Shown one piece after another: positions 31,913 to 40,820 of a stretch of DNA of 64,000 bases. Made by a program: the position numbers and the translations under genes. Below the pieces are notes generated by a model, which was given only the letters and a program-made list of their open reading frames with translations, did not search any database and had not been told where the DNA came from. Source of the DNA: Faecalicatena contorta. GTDB lineage: Bacteria; Bacillota; Clostridia; Lachnospirales; Lachnospiraceae. The stretch lies in the NCBI RefSeq assembly GCF_039521745.1, contig NZ_BAAACT010000175.1. The stretch is one strand, 5' to 3'. Every line of letters begins with the position of its first letter. The stretch's first letter is position 1.

Positions 31913-32278
31913 ATGCCTATGAAAACAAATGAATCCGCTGAAAACTATCTGGAAACCATCCTGATCCTGAGCAAAGCACAACCAGCGGTGCGTTCTATAG
32001 ATATTGCAGAAAAACTGGGATTCAAGAAGTCCAGTGTCAGCGTTGCAATGAAGCATCTTCGGGAAAATGAGCATATCACGGTGTCCAAAGAGGGATTTAT
32101 TACTCTGACGGAAACTGGCAGGGAAATTGCCGAAATGATCTATGAAAGACACGAACTTCTGACCGCATGGCTTGTACGCCTGGGAGTAGATCAGGATACA
32201 GCGGCCGATGATGCATGCAAGATCGAGCATGTGATAAGTAAAGAAAGCTTTAATGCGATTAAACAACACATCCATTGA
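31913..32278 (+). CDS. DtxR/MntR-family metal-dependent regulator
   Basis: A 121-residue DtxR-type repressor. The N-terminal winged helix is SAENYLETILILSKAQPAVRSIDIAEKLGFKKSSVSVAMKHLRENEHI. The metal-binding and dimerisation helices follow (REIAEMIYERHELLTAWLVRLGV, then DACKIEHVISKESFNAIKQHI, with the expected Glu/His/Cys ligands). The SH3-like third domain is absent, as in MntR. It is divergent from the feo operon, whose promoter carries a matching palindrome. Binding Fe(II) or Mn(II) and repressing feo is the likely role. GGAGGTAAATTAA precedes the ATG. Confidence 0.92.
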   Translation: MPMKTNESAENYLETILILSKAQPAVRSIDIAEKLGFKKSSVSVAMKHLRENEHITVSKEGFITLTETGREIAEMIYERHELLTAWLVRLGVDQDTAADDACKIEHVISKESFNAIKQHIH

Positions 32279-32298
32279 TGGAAACCGGCTGGATAGAT

Positions 32299-32356
32299 AA
32301 AAACAGACAGGGCACATATTCCTATGAAGCACATGTGCCCTGTCTGTTTTTATTTA
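32299..32356 (+). terminator. Terminator after the DtxR-type gene
   Basis: AAAACAGACAGGGCACAT pairs with its near complement ATGTGCCCTGTCTGTTTT, followed by TATTTA. Confidence 0.9.
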
Positions 32357-32540
32357 TAAAATGGCATCCGCCGTCATTTCTTCCATAAATTTCTTGTCAA
32401 GAAATTTAGAAGAAGATACACAATTACGCACAGCCAGCCAACATCTGCTGCCCCGCCCTATGCCCCAACCGGGTAAATGCTCTTACCTCCTGGCTGGATG
32501 AACCTAGCTTACTGTCCCGGCTCACGGTAAGCGCCTCCCT
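32357..32540. other. Intergenic hairpin region between convergent genes
   Basis: Contains AAATTTCTT-GTC-AAGAAATTT (near 32386-32406), a likely terminator for the minus-strand sugar operon, and further GC-rich pairings (CAGCCAGCC with GGCTGG). No ORF seen. Confidence 0.5.
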
Positions 32541-34058
32541 TCATACTCCCGTATGATATAGCCTACTTACCCCCTCATAAAGCATTTGATACCGCCGATA
32601 TTGTTCCTCATATTTTTTCGCCTGTTCCAGACAAGGAGAATAACTTTTATCAGTTCTTACCATCTTCTCCGCAGCCTGTCTGACTGTATCATAAATCCCA
32701 GCTCCAGCCGCCGCCAGTACCGCACTTCCCAGGCATCCGGCTTCTTTGCATTCCAATGTCTCAATCACCTGCCCCGTTACATCCGACTTTGTCTGGAGCC
32801 ACAAAGGTGAACGTGCGCCCCCGCCTGCTGCCCTCAGCTTCCTGATCCGGATCCCGGCTTTTTCCATTGTATCCATGTTAAACCTTAATTCGTAGCATAG
32901 GCTGTCCAGAACTCCCTTCAGGATGTCATGCCTGGTACTCGAAAGCGTTAAGCCCACAATTGCCCCTTTACTTTCCATATCGCATAAAGGTGTGCCGCTG
33001 CCGTTAAAATGCGGCAGAACCAGAACCGGGGACGGGCCTGCGGGACATTTGCTCTGCGCATAGTCGTAGTAGTCAAGATTCAGCTGTTTCGCTTCCTCCC
33101 ACTCCCGGTATCCGAACTGATCCCGGTACCACTGCTGTAAAATACCGCCAACCTGCATATGCGCGAAGGTAAAATACTGTCCCGGAACTACATGATCATA
33201 GCAGGAGTAAAAACTATCATGCATATTTGGAGTCAGAATCTTTTCGGGATAGGTAACTGAAAAGACTTCTGCTGTTCCGGTAGTGTCTAACCCCATCCAG
33301 TCTTCGGTCACCCCGGCCCCGACGGCGCAGACCGGCTGATCGTGCCCGCCCGCAACCAACAATGGGGAGTTCTTCAGGCCAATCTGTTCGGCCAGGTCCC
33401 TGGATAGTCTTCCAATGCTGTCTCCCGATTTACAGACCGGAGATAGCAACTCTTCCGAAATCCCCATATTCCGCAACAGCCGTTGGGACCATTTTTCTTC
33501 TGCTAAGCTATATCCCATCGAGCGGCTGGCCATCGTATGATCCAGCACAGGCTCCCCGCCCAGTCTCTGAAAGATAAACTCTTCATAAGTAATAAACCGC
33601 CATGTCTTTTCCGCGACTTCCGGCCTTTCATCCAGAAACCACATGATTTTTGCCATCATATTGATCGGATGAAGCGGCTGCCCCGTTTCCTGATACAGCT
33701 GCCAGGCATCGTAATTTTCCCGATACCATTCACATTGTTTCCGCGGCCTGTAGTCCATCCCTAAAACCGCAGGATGCAGGACTTGAAAGAACCTGTCCAC
33801 AGGAATAACCGCATCCCCCTGCACACTCAGGCTCATTGCCTCTGCGCGGCTGATTCCTGCACGCTCTACCGCCTCCTGCATACATTCCGTCAGAAGAGAA
33901 AATACTTGATCCGGATCCTGTTCGGCCTGGAGCGGTTCTTTCGAAATCACAGCATATTCTCTGTAACCGCGCCCGAATTGCCGACCGTCCTGGTCAAAGA
34001 CCACAGCCTTGCATCCTGTTGTTCCAACATCCAGTCCTATTAGATATGCTTCGCCCAC
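32541..34058 (-). CDS. FGGY-family carbohydrate kinase (xylulokinase-like)
   Basis: A 505-residue sugar kinase. The N-terminal domain opens LIGLDVGTTGCKAVVFDQDG; the middle has GMDYRPRKQCEW and VAGGHDQPVCAVGAGV; the second domain has GGGARSPLWLQTKSDVTG and CKEAGCLGSAVLAA. These are FGGY hallmarks. The substrate is probably a ketose or polyol made by the dehydrogenases of this operon. Xylulokinase-like is a fold-level label only. The start is GTG at 34058, seven bases after AGGAGG. It is the last gene of the operon. Confidence 0.9.
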   Translation of the reverse strand: MGEAYLIGLDVGTTGCKAVVFDQDGRQFGRGYREYAVISKEPLQAEQDPDQVFSLLTECMQEAVERAGISRAEAMSLSVQGDAVIPVDRFFQVLHPAVLGMDYRPRKQCEWYRENYDAWQLYQETGQPLHPINMMAKIMWFLDERPEVAEKTWRFITYEEFIFQRLGGEPVLDHTMASRSMGYSLAEEKWSQRLLRNMGISEELLSPVCKSGDSIGRLSRDLAEQIGLKNSPLLVAGGHDQPVCAVGAGVTEDWMGLDTTGTAEVFSVTYPEKILTPNMHDSFYSCYDHVVPGQYFTFAHMQVGGILQQWYRDQFGYREWEEAKQLNLDYYDYAQSKCPAGPSPVLVLPHFNGSGTPLCDMESKGAIVGLTLSSTRHDILKGVLDSLCYELRFNMDTMEKAGIRIRKLRAAGGGARSPLWLQTKSDVTGQVIETLECKEAGCLGSAVLAAAGAGIYDTVRQAAEKMVRTDKSYSPCLEQAKKYEEQYRRYQMLYEGVSRLYHTGV

Positions 34059-34091
34059 AACATTTCCTCCTAATATATCCGTATATGATTT

Positions 34092-35411
34092 CTATTGAGC
34101 CTGCATGGCGGCGCCGCAAAGAAGCTGATCCTGCATTCGCCGAAGCTGAAGCAGTACCGAATCTTCGTTCAGTTCAACCATATCATAGGTAATCACTTCA
34201 TCCTTACGCACATCCACTTTCATCCGGGCCCCTTTTGCCAGACCTACGGGGAGCATGTTCCCTTTTCTTGCCACGTCTGCCAATTCAATGCTGGCACGGT
34301 AGCAGTACTCTCCAATCGCATCCAGAACTTCTCCCGCCTTCAGATCTTTCTTTGCGATGGTAATACATTCACTGGTCAGGTGATCCATAGGCTGACCGGT
34401 GGACTCTCCATATACCGCCTCCTGCACCGCTGTGATCGGTGTTTCTATCGAACATAAATGATAGGGACGGTACAGCAGATAGTTTGGCCCGTTCCCCATG
34501 TCTCTCTGAACAAGCCCATCAATAATCCTCTGGTTATCTGTCGTAACGACAACAAAAATTCCGGGGGCGATATCTCCTATTGCAAAGTCTACCACACCCT
34601 CTTTCTCTAGAATCCCGCCCTGGCTTTTCAGGCTGAAAACCTGCGTAAGATCTTTGACATTACATTTTGCACCGTGCATGCCCCGTACGTCGGGCACCAG
34701 CCCCGTTGCATTGGATACCGCACACATTTCAATCATCGTCTTCGAGCCATCAACAAATTCGATAAGCATCCGCGGAGCCATCTGCCGGGCAGCCGCTTTG
34801 TCCGCCCACTCTTTCATTCCCGGATTTGCATAAATATCCAGTGGGTTGTTCTTCCCTTTCCCGGCCGCAACGACTTGAAACCCCAGAGCTCTCGCAAACC
34901 GGTATACTTCACAGATAGACCCTGGTTCATCACCAGCCGTCAGCGAATACACAATGCCTGCCTGATCACAGAGTTTTCTCAGGATCGGACCAACCGTTAC
35001 ATCACATTCTACGTTCATCATCACGATATGCCTTTTGTGGAAAATGCATTCCATCGTCACTCTCGCTCCCATTTCAGGAGACCCTGTGGCATCGATCACC
35101 ACCTGCGTCCGGCTTGCCGCAACTGCCAGCCGATAATTAGAAGATGCAACTTTTTTTCCTGCCGAAACTGCCTCCTCGGCAGCCTCCAGGCTGTCTGCCA
35201 CCACAATATCCCCAGCCGGATACCCAGCCTGTTGATACCCGTCCACCGCAATCGCGGGATCGACATCTACCACAATGTCACACTCAATCCCCTTCATTTT
35301 ACTGATCTGTGCCACAATATCCTTCCCCATCTGGCCGCAGCCAATCAGGCTTACGCGGATAGGAGTCCCTTTTGCTTCCAGTTCCAGCAGCTTGCTGTCT
35401 ATTTCGTACAT
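34092..35411 (-). CDS. COG4091-type NAD(P)-dependent oxidoreductase with SAF domain
   Basis: A 439-residue protein of the predicted homoserine-dehydrogenase-like group (COG4091). The Rossmann motif GCGQMGKDIV near residue 25 is followed by VVDVDPAIAVDGYQQAGYPAG. The C-terminal third resembles a SAF domain (CITIAKKDLKAGEVLDAIGEY, then LPVGLAKGARMKVDVRKDEVITYDMVEL). The substrate is unknown; such proteins are found in sugar-acid and branched-sugar pathways. Position between the kinase and the alcohol dehydrogenase places it in the same route. The start has AGGAGAGGAAT upstream. Confidence 0.85.
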   Translation of the reverse strand: MYEIDSKLLELEAKGTPIRVSLIGCGQMGKDIVAQISKMKGIECDIVVDVDPAIAVDGYQQAGYPAGDIVVADSLEAAEEAVSAGKKVASSNYRLAVAASRTQVVIDATGSPEMGARVTMECIFHKRHIVMMNVECDVTVGPILRKLCDQAGIVYSLTAGDEPGSICEVYRFARALGFQVVAAGKGKNNPLDIYANPGMKEWADKAAARQMAPRMLIEFVDGSKTMIEMCAVSNATGLVPDVRGMHGAKCNVKDLTQVFSLKSQGGILEKEGVVDFAIGDIAPGIFVVVTTDNQRIIDGLVQRDMGNGPNYLLYRPYHLCSIETPITAVQEAVYGESTGQPMDHLTSECITIAKKDLKAGEVLDAIGEYCYRASIELADVARKGNMLPVGLAKGARMKVDVRKDEVITYDMVELNEDSVLLQLRRMQDQLLCGAAMQAQ

Positions 35412-35430
35412 ATTCCTCTCCTTTCTATAT

Positions 35431-36522
35431 CTACCGGGTCTGTCTGTCCGGCTGGTTTGCCTCTGTTTCCAGCCACGGATCTATCATCACCTTCAGCGCC
35501 TTTCCCCGGCTGATCATCTCCATTCCTTTCACCACATCATCCAACGGAACCCTTGCGTTAATATATTTTTCTGCATGGATATGCCCGTCTGCCAGCGCGG
35601 ACAGCGCGTCAGCCAGACCTGTAGCCGGATAGGAAAAAGCCCCGGTTACTGTGATTTCCCCGTAATGAATTAAGTTGGAATTCAGGCTGCTCATCTCCCC
35701 GGTTTTCGATACGCCTCCATAGATGACAATCCTGCCCCGCTTACGCACCATTTCAAGCGCTTCCTGTTGTACCGCAGCCGTAGGCACTGCGCAGATTACA
35801 ATATCCGCTCCGATTCCGTCTGTGCATGCACGCACTTCATGAACCAGTTCTTTCACCGGCCTTGCTCCATCCAAAAGAAAGTCCGGCCCAAAGGCCGCCG
35901 CCATCTCCAGTTTATCTCTTCCTACCATGATAATCCTGGACGCGCCTCTGGAGCGTGCCACTTCACAGTGCAGACAGCCCACTGGGCCATCCCCTATAAT
36001 GACCACCGTTTCCCCCATCGACACCTGGTTCCGCTCCTGGCATGCGAGAACCGCAGAGCAGGTCTCTGCAAAAGCTGCATGTTCATAGCTCATATTTTGT
36101 GGTATCCGTTCTACAAATCCCCTTTGGAGCACTTCTCCCGGAAGGGCTATGTATTGAGCATATCCCCCTGGATAGTGGGTTCCAAGCATCTTATGGTGTT
36201 CACAGAGATTCACCAGCCCTCTTTTGCAATACCAGCAGTGTCCGCAGCTCACATCCGGGGCCAACGCCACACGCTCTCCGGGGCGGAATAAAATGGCCTT
36301 TTCCCCGGCTTCCACGATCTCGCCTGCGATCTCATGCCCCATGATTTGATTTTGGATACCGCCTTTCAGCCCATTGTGGTAATTCCGCACATCGCTCCCG
36401 CATATTCCGCAGGCACAGATCCGAATCAGAATCCCATCCGGCGGACAGCTGGGAATCGGCATTACCTCAATGTCTATCCGCTCCACATCCTTAAATACTG
36501 CCGCTTTCATATTTCCTTTCAT
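35431..36522 (-). CDS. Zinc-dependent alcohol/polyol dehydrogenase
   Basis: A 363-residue medium-chain dehydrogenase. Catalytic zinc: CGICGSDVRNYH, then GHEIAGEIVEAG. Structural zinc: CGHCWYCKRGLVNLCEHH. Cofactor-binding: VIIGDGPVGCLHCEVARSRGAS. It resembles sorbitol or threonine dehydrogenases and probably oxidises a polyol or sugar alcohol to a ketose. Its start overlaps the SIS gene stop (ATGA), so translation is coupled; an ATG 12 bases later is an alternative. Cofactor is probably NAD, as the GxGxxG-like loop is followed by MVGRDK rather than a clear NADP pattern. Confidence 0.92.
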   Translation of the reverse strand: MKGNMKAAVFKDVERIDIEVMPIPSCPPDGILIRICACGICGSDVRNYHNGLKGGIQNQIMGHEIAGEIVEAGEKAILFRPGERVALAPDVSCGHCWYCKRGLVNLCEHHKMLGTHYPGGYAQYIALPGEVLQRGFVERIPQNMSYEHAAFAETCSAVLACQERNQVSMGETVVIIGDGPVGCLHCEVARSRGASRIIMVGRDKLEMAAAFGPDFLLDGARPVKELVHEVRACTDGIGADIVICAVPTAAVQQEALEMVRKRGRIVIYGGVSKTGEMSSLNSNLIHYGEITVTGAFSYPATGLADALSALADGHIHAEKYINARVPLDDVVKGMEMISRGKALKVMIDPWLETEANQPDRQTR

Positions 36523-37136
36523 ATCTCATCCTCTGCCTTTCCCAGCAGCCTTTCCCCCACGGCACCGCCGGGATGGATGACCGCAAACTGTTCTTTTGTG
36601 TAACCTGTCAGCTGCATTATTGTGATACAGATTGCGTCAAACATGGAGATTACCGCCAGTGTGCTTGCCGTTGCCAGCATATTGAAACGGCATGGTTCCC
36701 GTTCAACTTTGATCTGCATATAGATATCTGCTTCCCGCGCTAATATCGATTCCGGATTTTCCGAGACACTGATAAGGGATGCTCCTTTTTTCTTACAGGC
36801 TGGTATCAGCCGGACCAGTTCCTGCGTATTTCCCCCTTTGCTGATCAGGATCACCAGATCTTCTTTCTGCACAGCCCCAAGTCCTCCATGCACCGCATCC
36901 GAGGGCGTCAAAAACAAAGCCGGCCGTTCCACACAGTTTAGAGAGTGGACAATTTTCTTTGCCGCCATGGCCGATGTTCCGCAGCCTGACAGAATAATCT
37001 TACCTTTGCACTCCCTGATCGCCTGTACCGTCAGTAAGATTCCCTCACGGTCAGGAAGCTCACATAATTTCCGCAGTGCATCCGCCTCCATGCCGATGCT
37101 CCTGTCTATTTCCTTAAGAATCTCCTGTTCATTCAT
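36519..37136 (-). CDS. SIS-domain phosphosugar isomerase (KdsD/GutQ-like)
   Basis: A 205-residue SIS protein. It matches the KpsF/GutQ/KdsD branch: ILSGCGTSAMAAKKIVHSLN, SDAVHGGLGAVQKEDLVILISKGGNTQEL, and the C-terminal HPGGAVGERLL. The CBS pair usual in these proteins is absent. Known relatives interconvert arabinose 5-phosphate and ribulose 5-phosphate, or use other phosphosugars. It therefore probably isomerises the phosphosugar made in this operon. AGGAGGCGGTTAT precedes the ATG; the downstream dehydrogenase overlaps its stop. Confidence 0.88.
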   Translation of the reverse strand: MNEQEILKEIDRSIGMEADALRKLCELPDREGILLTVQAIRECKGKIILSGCGTSAMAAKKIVHSLNCVERPALFLTPSDAVHGGLGAVQKEDLVILISKGGNTQELVRLIPACKKKGASLISVSENPESILAREADIYMQIKVEREPCRFNMLATASTLAVISMFDAICITIMQLTGYTKEQFAVIHPGGAVGERLLGKAEDEI

Positions 37137-37150
37137 ATAACCGCCTCCTG

Positions 37151-38146
37151 CTAAATTTTCTTTGATGTATTAGTAGCAAGGCTCATCCGTAAGATGTCTA
37201 TATATACGGATAAAACGATAATGATGCCTTTTACAATCAGCTGTATATAAGAATTCACACCTGCCAGATTCAAAATATTGCTTATAACACCCATCATCAG
37301 GCACCCGACCAATGTGCCAAACAGAGTGCCGCTTCCGCCGGTCATGGAGACACCGCCGACTACGCAGGACGCAATTGCATCCAGTTCGGCGCCCTCCCCA
37401 ATTGTCGGCTGCCCGGAACCAAGCCTTGAGATTAAAAGAATTCCGGAGCACGCTGACATAAATCCTGAAATCATGTATACAACAATGATTGTGCGGTCCG
37501 TATTGACACCCGAATACCGTGCCGCAACCAGATTTCCCCCGACCGCATAAATGCGCCTCCCGAACTTGGTCTGATTGAGCACGACCCAGAGTACCGCGAA
37601 TGCAATCACCATGTAAACAGCCGGCAGGGGAAAGATCCCTATGTAGCCTCCTCCAATACTTGTAAACAATCCCTTAGAAAAAACGACCGGCTTCCCGTTT
37701 GTCATCACATAACATGCCCCCCGCAGCACATTCATCGTAGCCAGCGTCGCGATAAAAGCCGGTATTCTCATCTTCGTAATCAGAGCCCCGTTCAGCGCTC
37801 CAAATAGCAGTGACACCACCAGGGCCAGCCCGATTGCGGCGAATGTATGTATTCCCTTCTGGGCGATCAGAATGCTGGTGAGACACCCGCATAAAGTCAT
37901 AAATGAACCTACGGATAAATCAATATTCCCTGTAAGGATGACATAGGTCATCCCAAAGGCACACAGTGCAGTACAGGCATTTGTCCGCAGAATAGTCATC
38001 ATATTGCCGACGGTGCAGAATCGGGGATTTACAACTGAGCTTATCACAAAAATCAATACAAAGGCGGCCAGTACTCCGCCATTCACCTTCAAGACATCCA
38101 CCACGTTCACCTTCCTGCTGCCGGGTGATTTTTCAATTTCTTTCAT
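37151..38146 (-). CDS. Ribose-type ABC transporter permease (RbsC-like)
   Basis: A 331-residue permease with about ten transmembrane helices. Family segments: NIDLSVGSFMTLCG, FGALNGALITKMRIPAFIATLATMNVLRG, and AIASCVVGGVSMTGGSGTLFGTLVGCLMMG near the end. It acts with the ATPase upstream and the binding lipoprotein. It is 14 bases after that ATPase gene and 15 before the SIS gene. Sugar specificity is not evident from sequence. Confidence 0.92.
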   Translation of the reverse strand: MKEIEKSPGSRKVNVVDVLKVNGGVLAAFVLIFVISSVVNPRFCTVGNMMTILRTNACTALCAFGMTYVILTGNIDLSVGSFMTLCGCLTSILIAQKGIHTFAAIGLALVVSLLFGALNGALITKMRIPAFIATLATMNVLRGACYVMTNGKPVVFSKGLFTSIGGGYIGIFPLPAVYMVIAFAVLWVVLNQTKFGRRIYAVGGNLVAARYSGVNTDRTIIVVYMISGFMSACSGILLISRLGSGQPTIGEGAELDAIASCVVGGVSMTGGSGTLFGTLVGCLMMGVISNILNLAGVNSYIQLIVKGIIIVLSVYIDILRMSLATNTSKKI

Positions 38147-38160
38147 GACATTCCCTCCAT

Positions 38161-39663
38161 TTACTGCAGACCCAGCATATAGCTTAAGATCTCCTTCTGG
38201 TCAAAACTGTTCCGGTCCCGGTACACCTTACAGACACACCCTTCCCGCATGACATAGATCTGATCACTCATATTGATCACCTCGGGCAGTTCGGATGAGA
38301 CCATTATGATGCTTTTGCCCTGGCTTGTAAGCTCATCCATCAGCGCATAAATCTCTGCCTTTGCCCCCACGTCAATCCCTCTCGTAGGTTCGTCCAAAAT
38401 AAGGATATCCTTCGATGCGGCCAGCCATTTCCCGAGCACGATTTTCTGTTGGTTTCCGCCTGAAAGGTTAATGGCAAGCTGATGTTGTCCCGAAACTTTG
38501 ATTGCCAGTTTTTCTATATATTTCTGCGCAATCTCTTCCTCCTTCTTCCGGTTTACTCCCAGATATCCCCACCGGATAAACTGCGGCAGAATTCCGATAC
38601 TCAGGTTAAACCGCACATGATTGCGAAGAATCAGCCCTTCATGCTTTCTGTCCTCAGGCACCAGGCAGATTCCTGCATCCAGCGCCTGCCTGGTATTTTT
38701 AAACGACACCCGCCGTCCGGACAGTTCCAGCGTTCCCCTGCCGATTGGATCAATCCCTGCAAGCATCCTCGCCAGTTCCGTCCGCCCCGAACCTACAAGC
38801 CCTGCAAATCCGATAATCTCGCCTTTTCGCAGCTCAAAGCTGACATCCTTTACTTTGCCGTCTCTCCGGGTGATCCCATCCCCTTTCATGACCACATCCC
38901 CGATGTCGCGGCGGCTTCTGGCAAAATACTGCTCCAGGCTGTACCCCACCATCATCTGTACAAGCTCATCCTGTGTAATGTCCTTTGCTTCTGCCGTTGC
39001 CACATTGCTGCCGTCCCTGAGTACTGTAATCCGGTCGGCAATCTGAAAGATTTCATCCATGCGGTGGGAAATATAGACGATCGTAATCCCCCGCCCTTTG
39101 AGTTCTCTGATCAGATCGAAGATTTTATCAACCTCTTTTTGTGACACAGAGGCAGTTGGTTCATCCATGACCAAAATGCGTGCCTGCTTGTGGACCGCCT
39201 TGGCAATCTCCAGCATCTGTTTTTGGGCCGTACTCAGTGTAAATACCCGGTTATACGCATGAAAGCTTGCATTCAGTGAGCGTAAAATCTCTTCACACTG
39301 GCCGTATATTTTTTTCTTATCGATAAATCCCGCTCTGTTTGCAGGTTCCATACCCATGAACACGTTGTCGGCCACCGTAAGCTGTTCTGCCAGCACCAAT
39401 TCCTGATGGATCACACTGATTCCCAGCTTCATCGATTCCCCCGGCGTCCTGATATCTACTTTCCTTCCGTCAAGTTCAATACTTCCGCTGTCTATGGGGT
39501 AAATTCCCCCCAGGCACTTAATCAAAGTAGACTTGCCCGCTCCATTCTCTCCCAGCAGCGCGTGGATTTCGCCCTTTCGGAGTTCCATGCTGACTCCTTT
39601 CAGCGCTTTTACCCCGGGAAAGGATTTGGTAATATCCTTCATTCTTAAAATGAGTTCTTCCAT
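38161..39663 (-). CDS. Ribose-type ABC transporter ATPase (RbsA-like)
   Basis: A 500-residue protein with two ATPase domains in tandem. First: GENGAGKSTLIKCLGG, LSTAQKQMLEIAKAV, ILVMDEPTASVS. Second: AGLVGSGRTELARMLAG (a degenerate Walker A, normal for the class), NLSGGNQQKIVLGKWL, ILILDEPTRGIDVGAK. This is the standard layout of monosaccharide importers. It is separated from the binding-protein gene by a hairpin that probably lowers expression of the downstream genes. Confidence 0.94.
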   Translation of the reverse strand: MEELILRMKDITKSFPGVKALKGVSMELRKGEIHALLGENGAGKSTLIKCLGGIYPIDSGSIELDGRKVDIRTPGESMKLGISVIHQELVLAEQLTVADNVFMGMEPANRAGFIDKKKIYGQCEEILRSLNASFHAYNRVFTLSTAQKQMLEIAKAVHKQARILVMDEPTASVSQKEVDKIFDLIRELKGRGITIVYISHRMDEIFQIADRITVLRDGSNVATAEAKDITQDELVQMMVGYSLEQYFARSRRDIGDVVMKGDGITRRDGKVKDVSFELRKGEIIGFAGLVGSGRTELARMLAGIDPIGRGTLELSGRRVSFKNTRQALDAGICLVPEDRKHEGLILRNHVRFNLSIGILPQFIRWGYLGVNRKKEEEIAQKYIEKLAIKVSGQHQLAINLSGGNQQKIVLGKWLAASKDILILDEPTRGIDVGAKAEIYALMDELTSQGKSIIMVSSELPEVINMSDQIYVMREGCVCKVYRDRNSFDQKEILSYMLGLQ

Positions 39664-39707
39664 AAGTCCCTTCCTTCACCTTCTTTCCGATAGCAAAGGA
39701 AAAGCGC

Positions 39708-39738
39708 ACGAAGTACATGCATACCTGTGCGCTCTTCG
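39708..39738 (-). terminator. Partial terminator between binding protein and ATPase genes
   Basis: AGCGCAC (39713-39719) pairs with GTGCGCT (39727-39733). On the minus strand TTTTCC follows. It would let more binding protein than ATPase be made. Confidence 0.7.
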
Positions 39739-39746
39739 TCTACTGC

Positions 39747-40781
39747 CTATTTTTCGTAGTATTCATCCACGTTAGAAGCATCTACATAAATCACATCTAC
39801 GTAGGTCAGCCAGTCATGGTCAATCTCGCCGCCGCCTAAAACCGTATAAACATCCTCCGTGGCAATTCTGGCCAGTTCATCCGGCTGCTGACGCGCCGTT
39901 CCGGTGTAGTCGCCGTCAACAATACATGCGTACTCATCCTGCGAACCGTCCACACCATAGATCAGGCAGCCCCCGTCCGGACCGCAGTCGACTCCTGCGG
40001 ATTCAAGCCCGCGCATAAATGCGATCGAGATCGGTCCGCCGCCGCCAAATACGCAGGAAATCTCATCATATTTCGCGGCCCAGGACTCCGCAACCGCCAT
40101 CTCGGCTTCCTGTGTGACAGGTGTGGGCTGCGTTCCTTCCAGCACCGTAATATTATCATGCTCCGCAATCGTATCAAGGAATCCCTGCACACGAGTCGTA
40201 ACAGCTTCATTTTCCTCATAGATCATGTGGCAGACTGTTCCCTCTTTGCCGTCCAGCCTCTTGATAAAGTCCTCTGCACAGAGTACGCCCGCCCCATAAT
40301 TATCAGACACAGTCTGCGACACAAGAACGCCCTCGCTCTCCTCAATATCAAGCAATACGTCTGCCGCGGATATCACAACGCCCTTTTCAGACGCCTCTCT
40401 CAATGCCTCTACCGGCGCCGTTGCGTTGGGTGACTCCATGACAATCCCGTCAACACCTGCTGCCATGAGATCATCAATACATTGAAGCAACGTTTCGGAA
40501 TCATCATTTGCCGCCAACACAATAGCTGTATCCCCTTTCGCCTCCACAATCTCCTTAAATTTGTCCGCGAAAGCTATACAGTGTGTATTTGCATCATTAA
40601 TGATGACACAGCCAATTGTGTAGCCGTCCTTTTTTTCACCTGCATCCGCCTTTTTTGCTGATTGCTCCTCTTCTGTAGACTGCTCCGCTTCTTTTGGTTC
40701 CCCGGATTCCTGATTGCCGCACGCCGCCATTGATAAAACCATGAAACCTGATAATACGAATGCTAATATTCTTTTCTTCAT
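39747..40781 (-). CDS. Sugar-binding lipoprotein (RbsB-like)
   Basis: A 344-residue lipoprotein. The signal peptide ends MAACGN, so Cys near residue 21 is the lipid anchor. A Glu/Lys-rich linker follows, then a periplasmic-binding-protein type-I fold: YTIGCVIINDANTHCIAFADKFKEIVEAKGD, IDDLMAAGVDGIVMESPNAT, and VSDNYGAGVLCAEDFIKRL. It captures the ligand for the RbsA/RbsC-like pair. GGAGGAGAAAAGGT precedes the ATG. Confidence 0.92.
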   Translation of the reverse strand: MKKRILAFVLSGFMVLSMAACGNQESGEPKEAEQSTEEEQSAKKADAGEKKDGYTIGCVIINDANTHCIAFADKFKEIVEAKGDTAIVLAANDDSETLLQCIDDLMAAGVDGIVMESPNATAPVEALREASEKGVVISAADVLLDIEESEGVLVSQTVSDNYGAGVLCAEDFIKRLDGKEGTVCHMIYEENEAVTTRVQGFLDTIAEHDNITVLEGTQPTPVTQEAEMAVAESWAAKYDEISCVFGGGGPISIAFMRGLESAGVDCGPDGGCLIYGVDGSQDEYACIVDGDYTGTARQQPDELARIATEDVYTVLGGGEIDHDWLTYVDVIYVDASNVDEYYEK

Positions 40782-40820
40782 ACCTTTTCTCCTCCATCCT
40801 TATAAGATCTCTGCTGTGTT

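Noticed and set aside
20488..32278. A defence island or prophage in the gene-dense metal region
   Set aside because: All recognised genes are metal transport, regulation or membrane proteins; no integrase, nuclease, helicase or phage gene is present.
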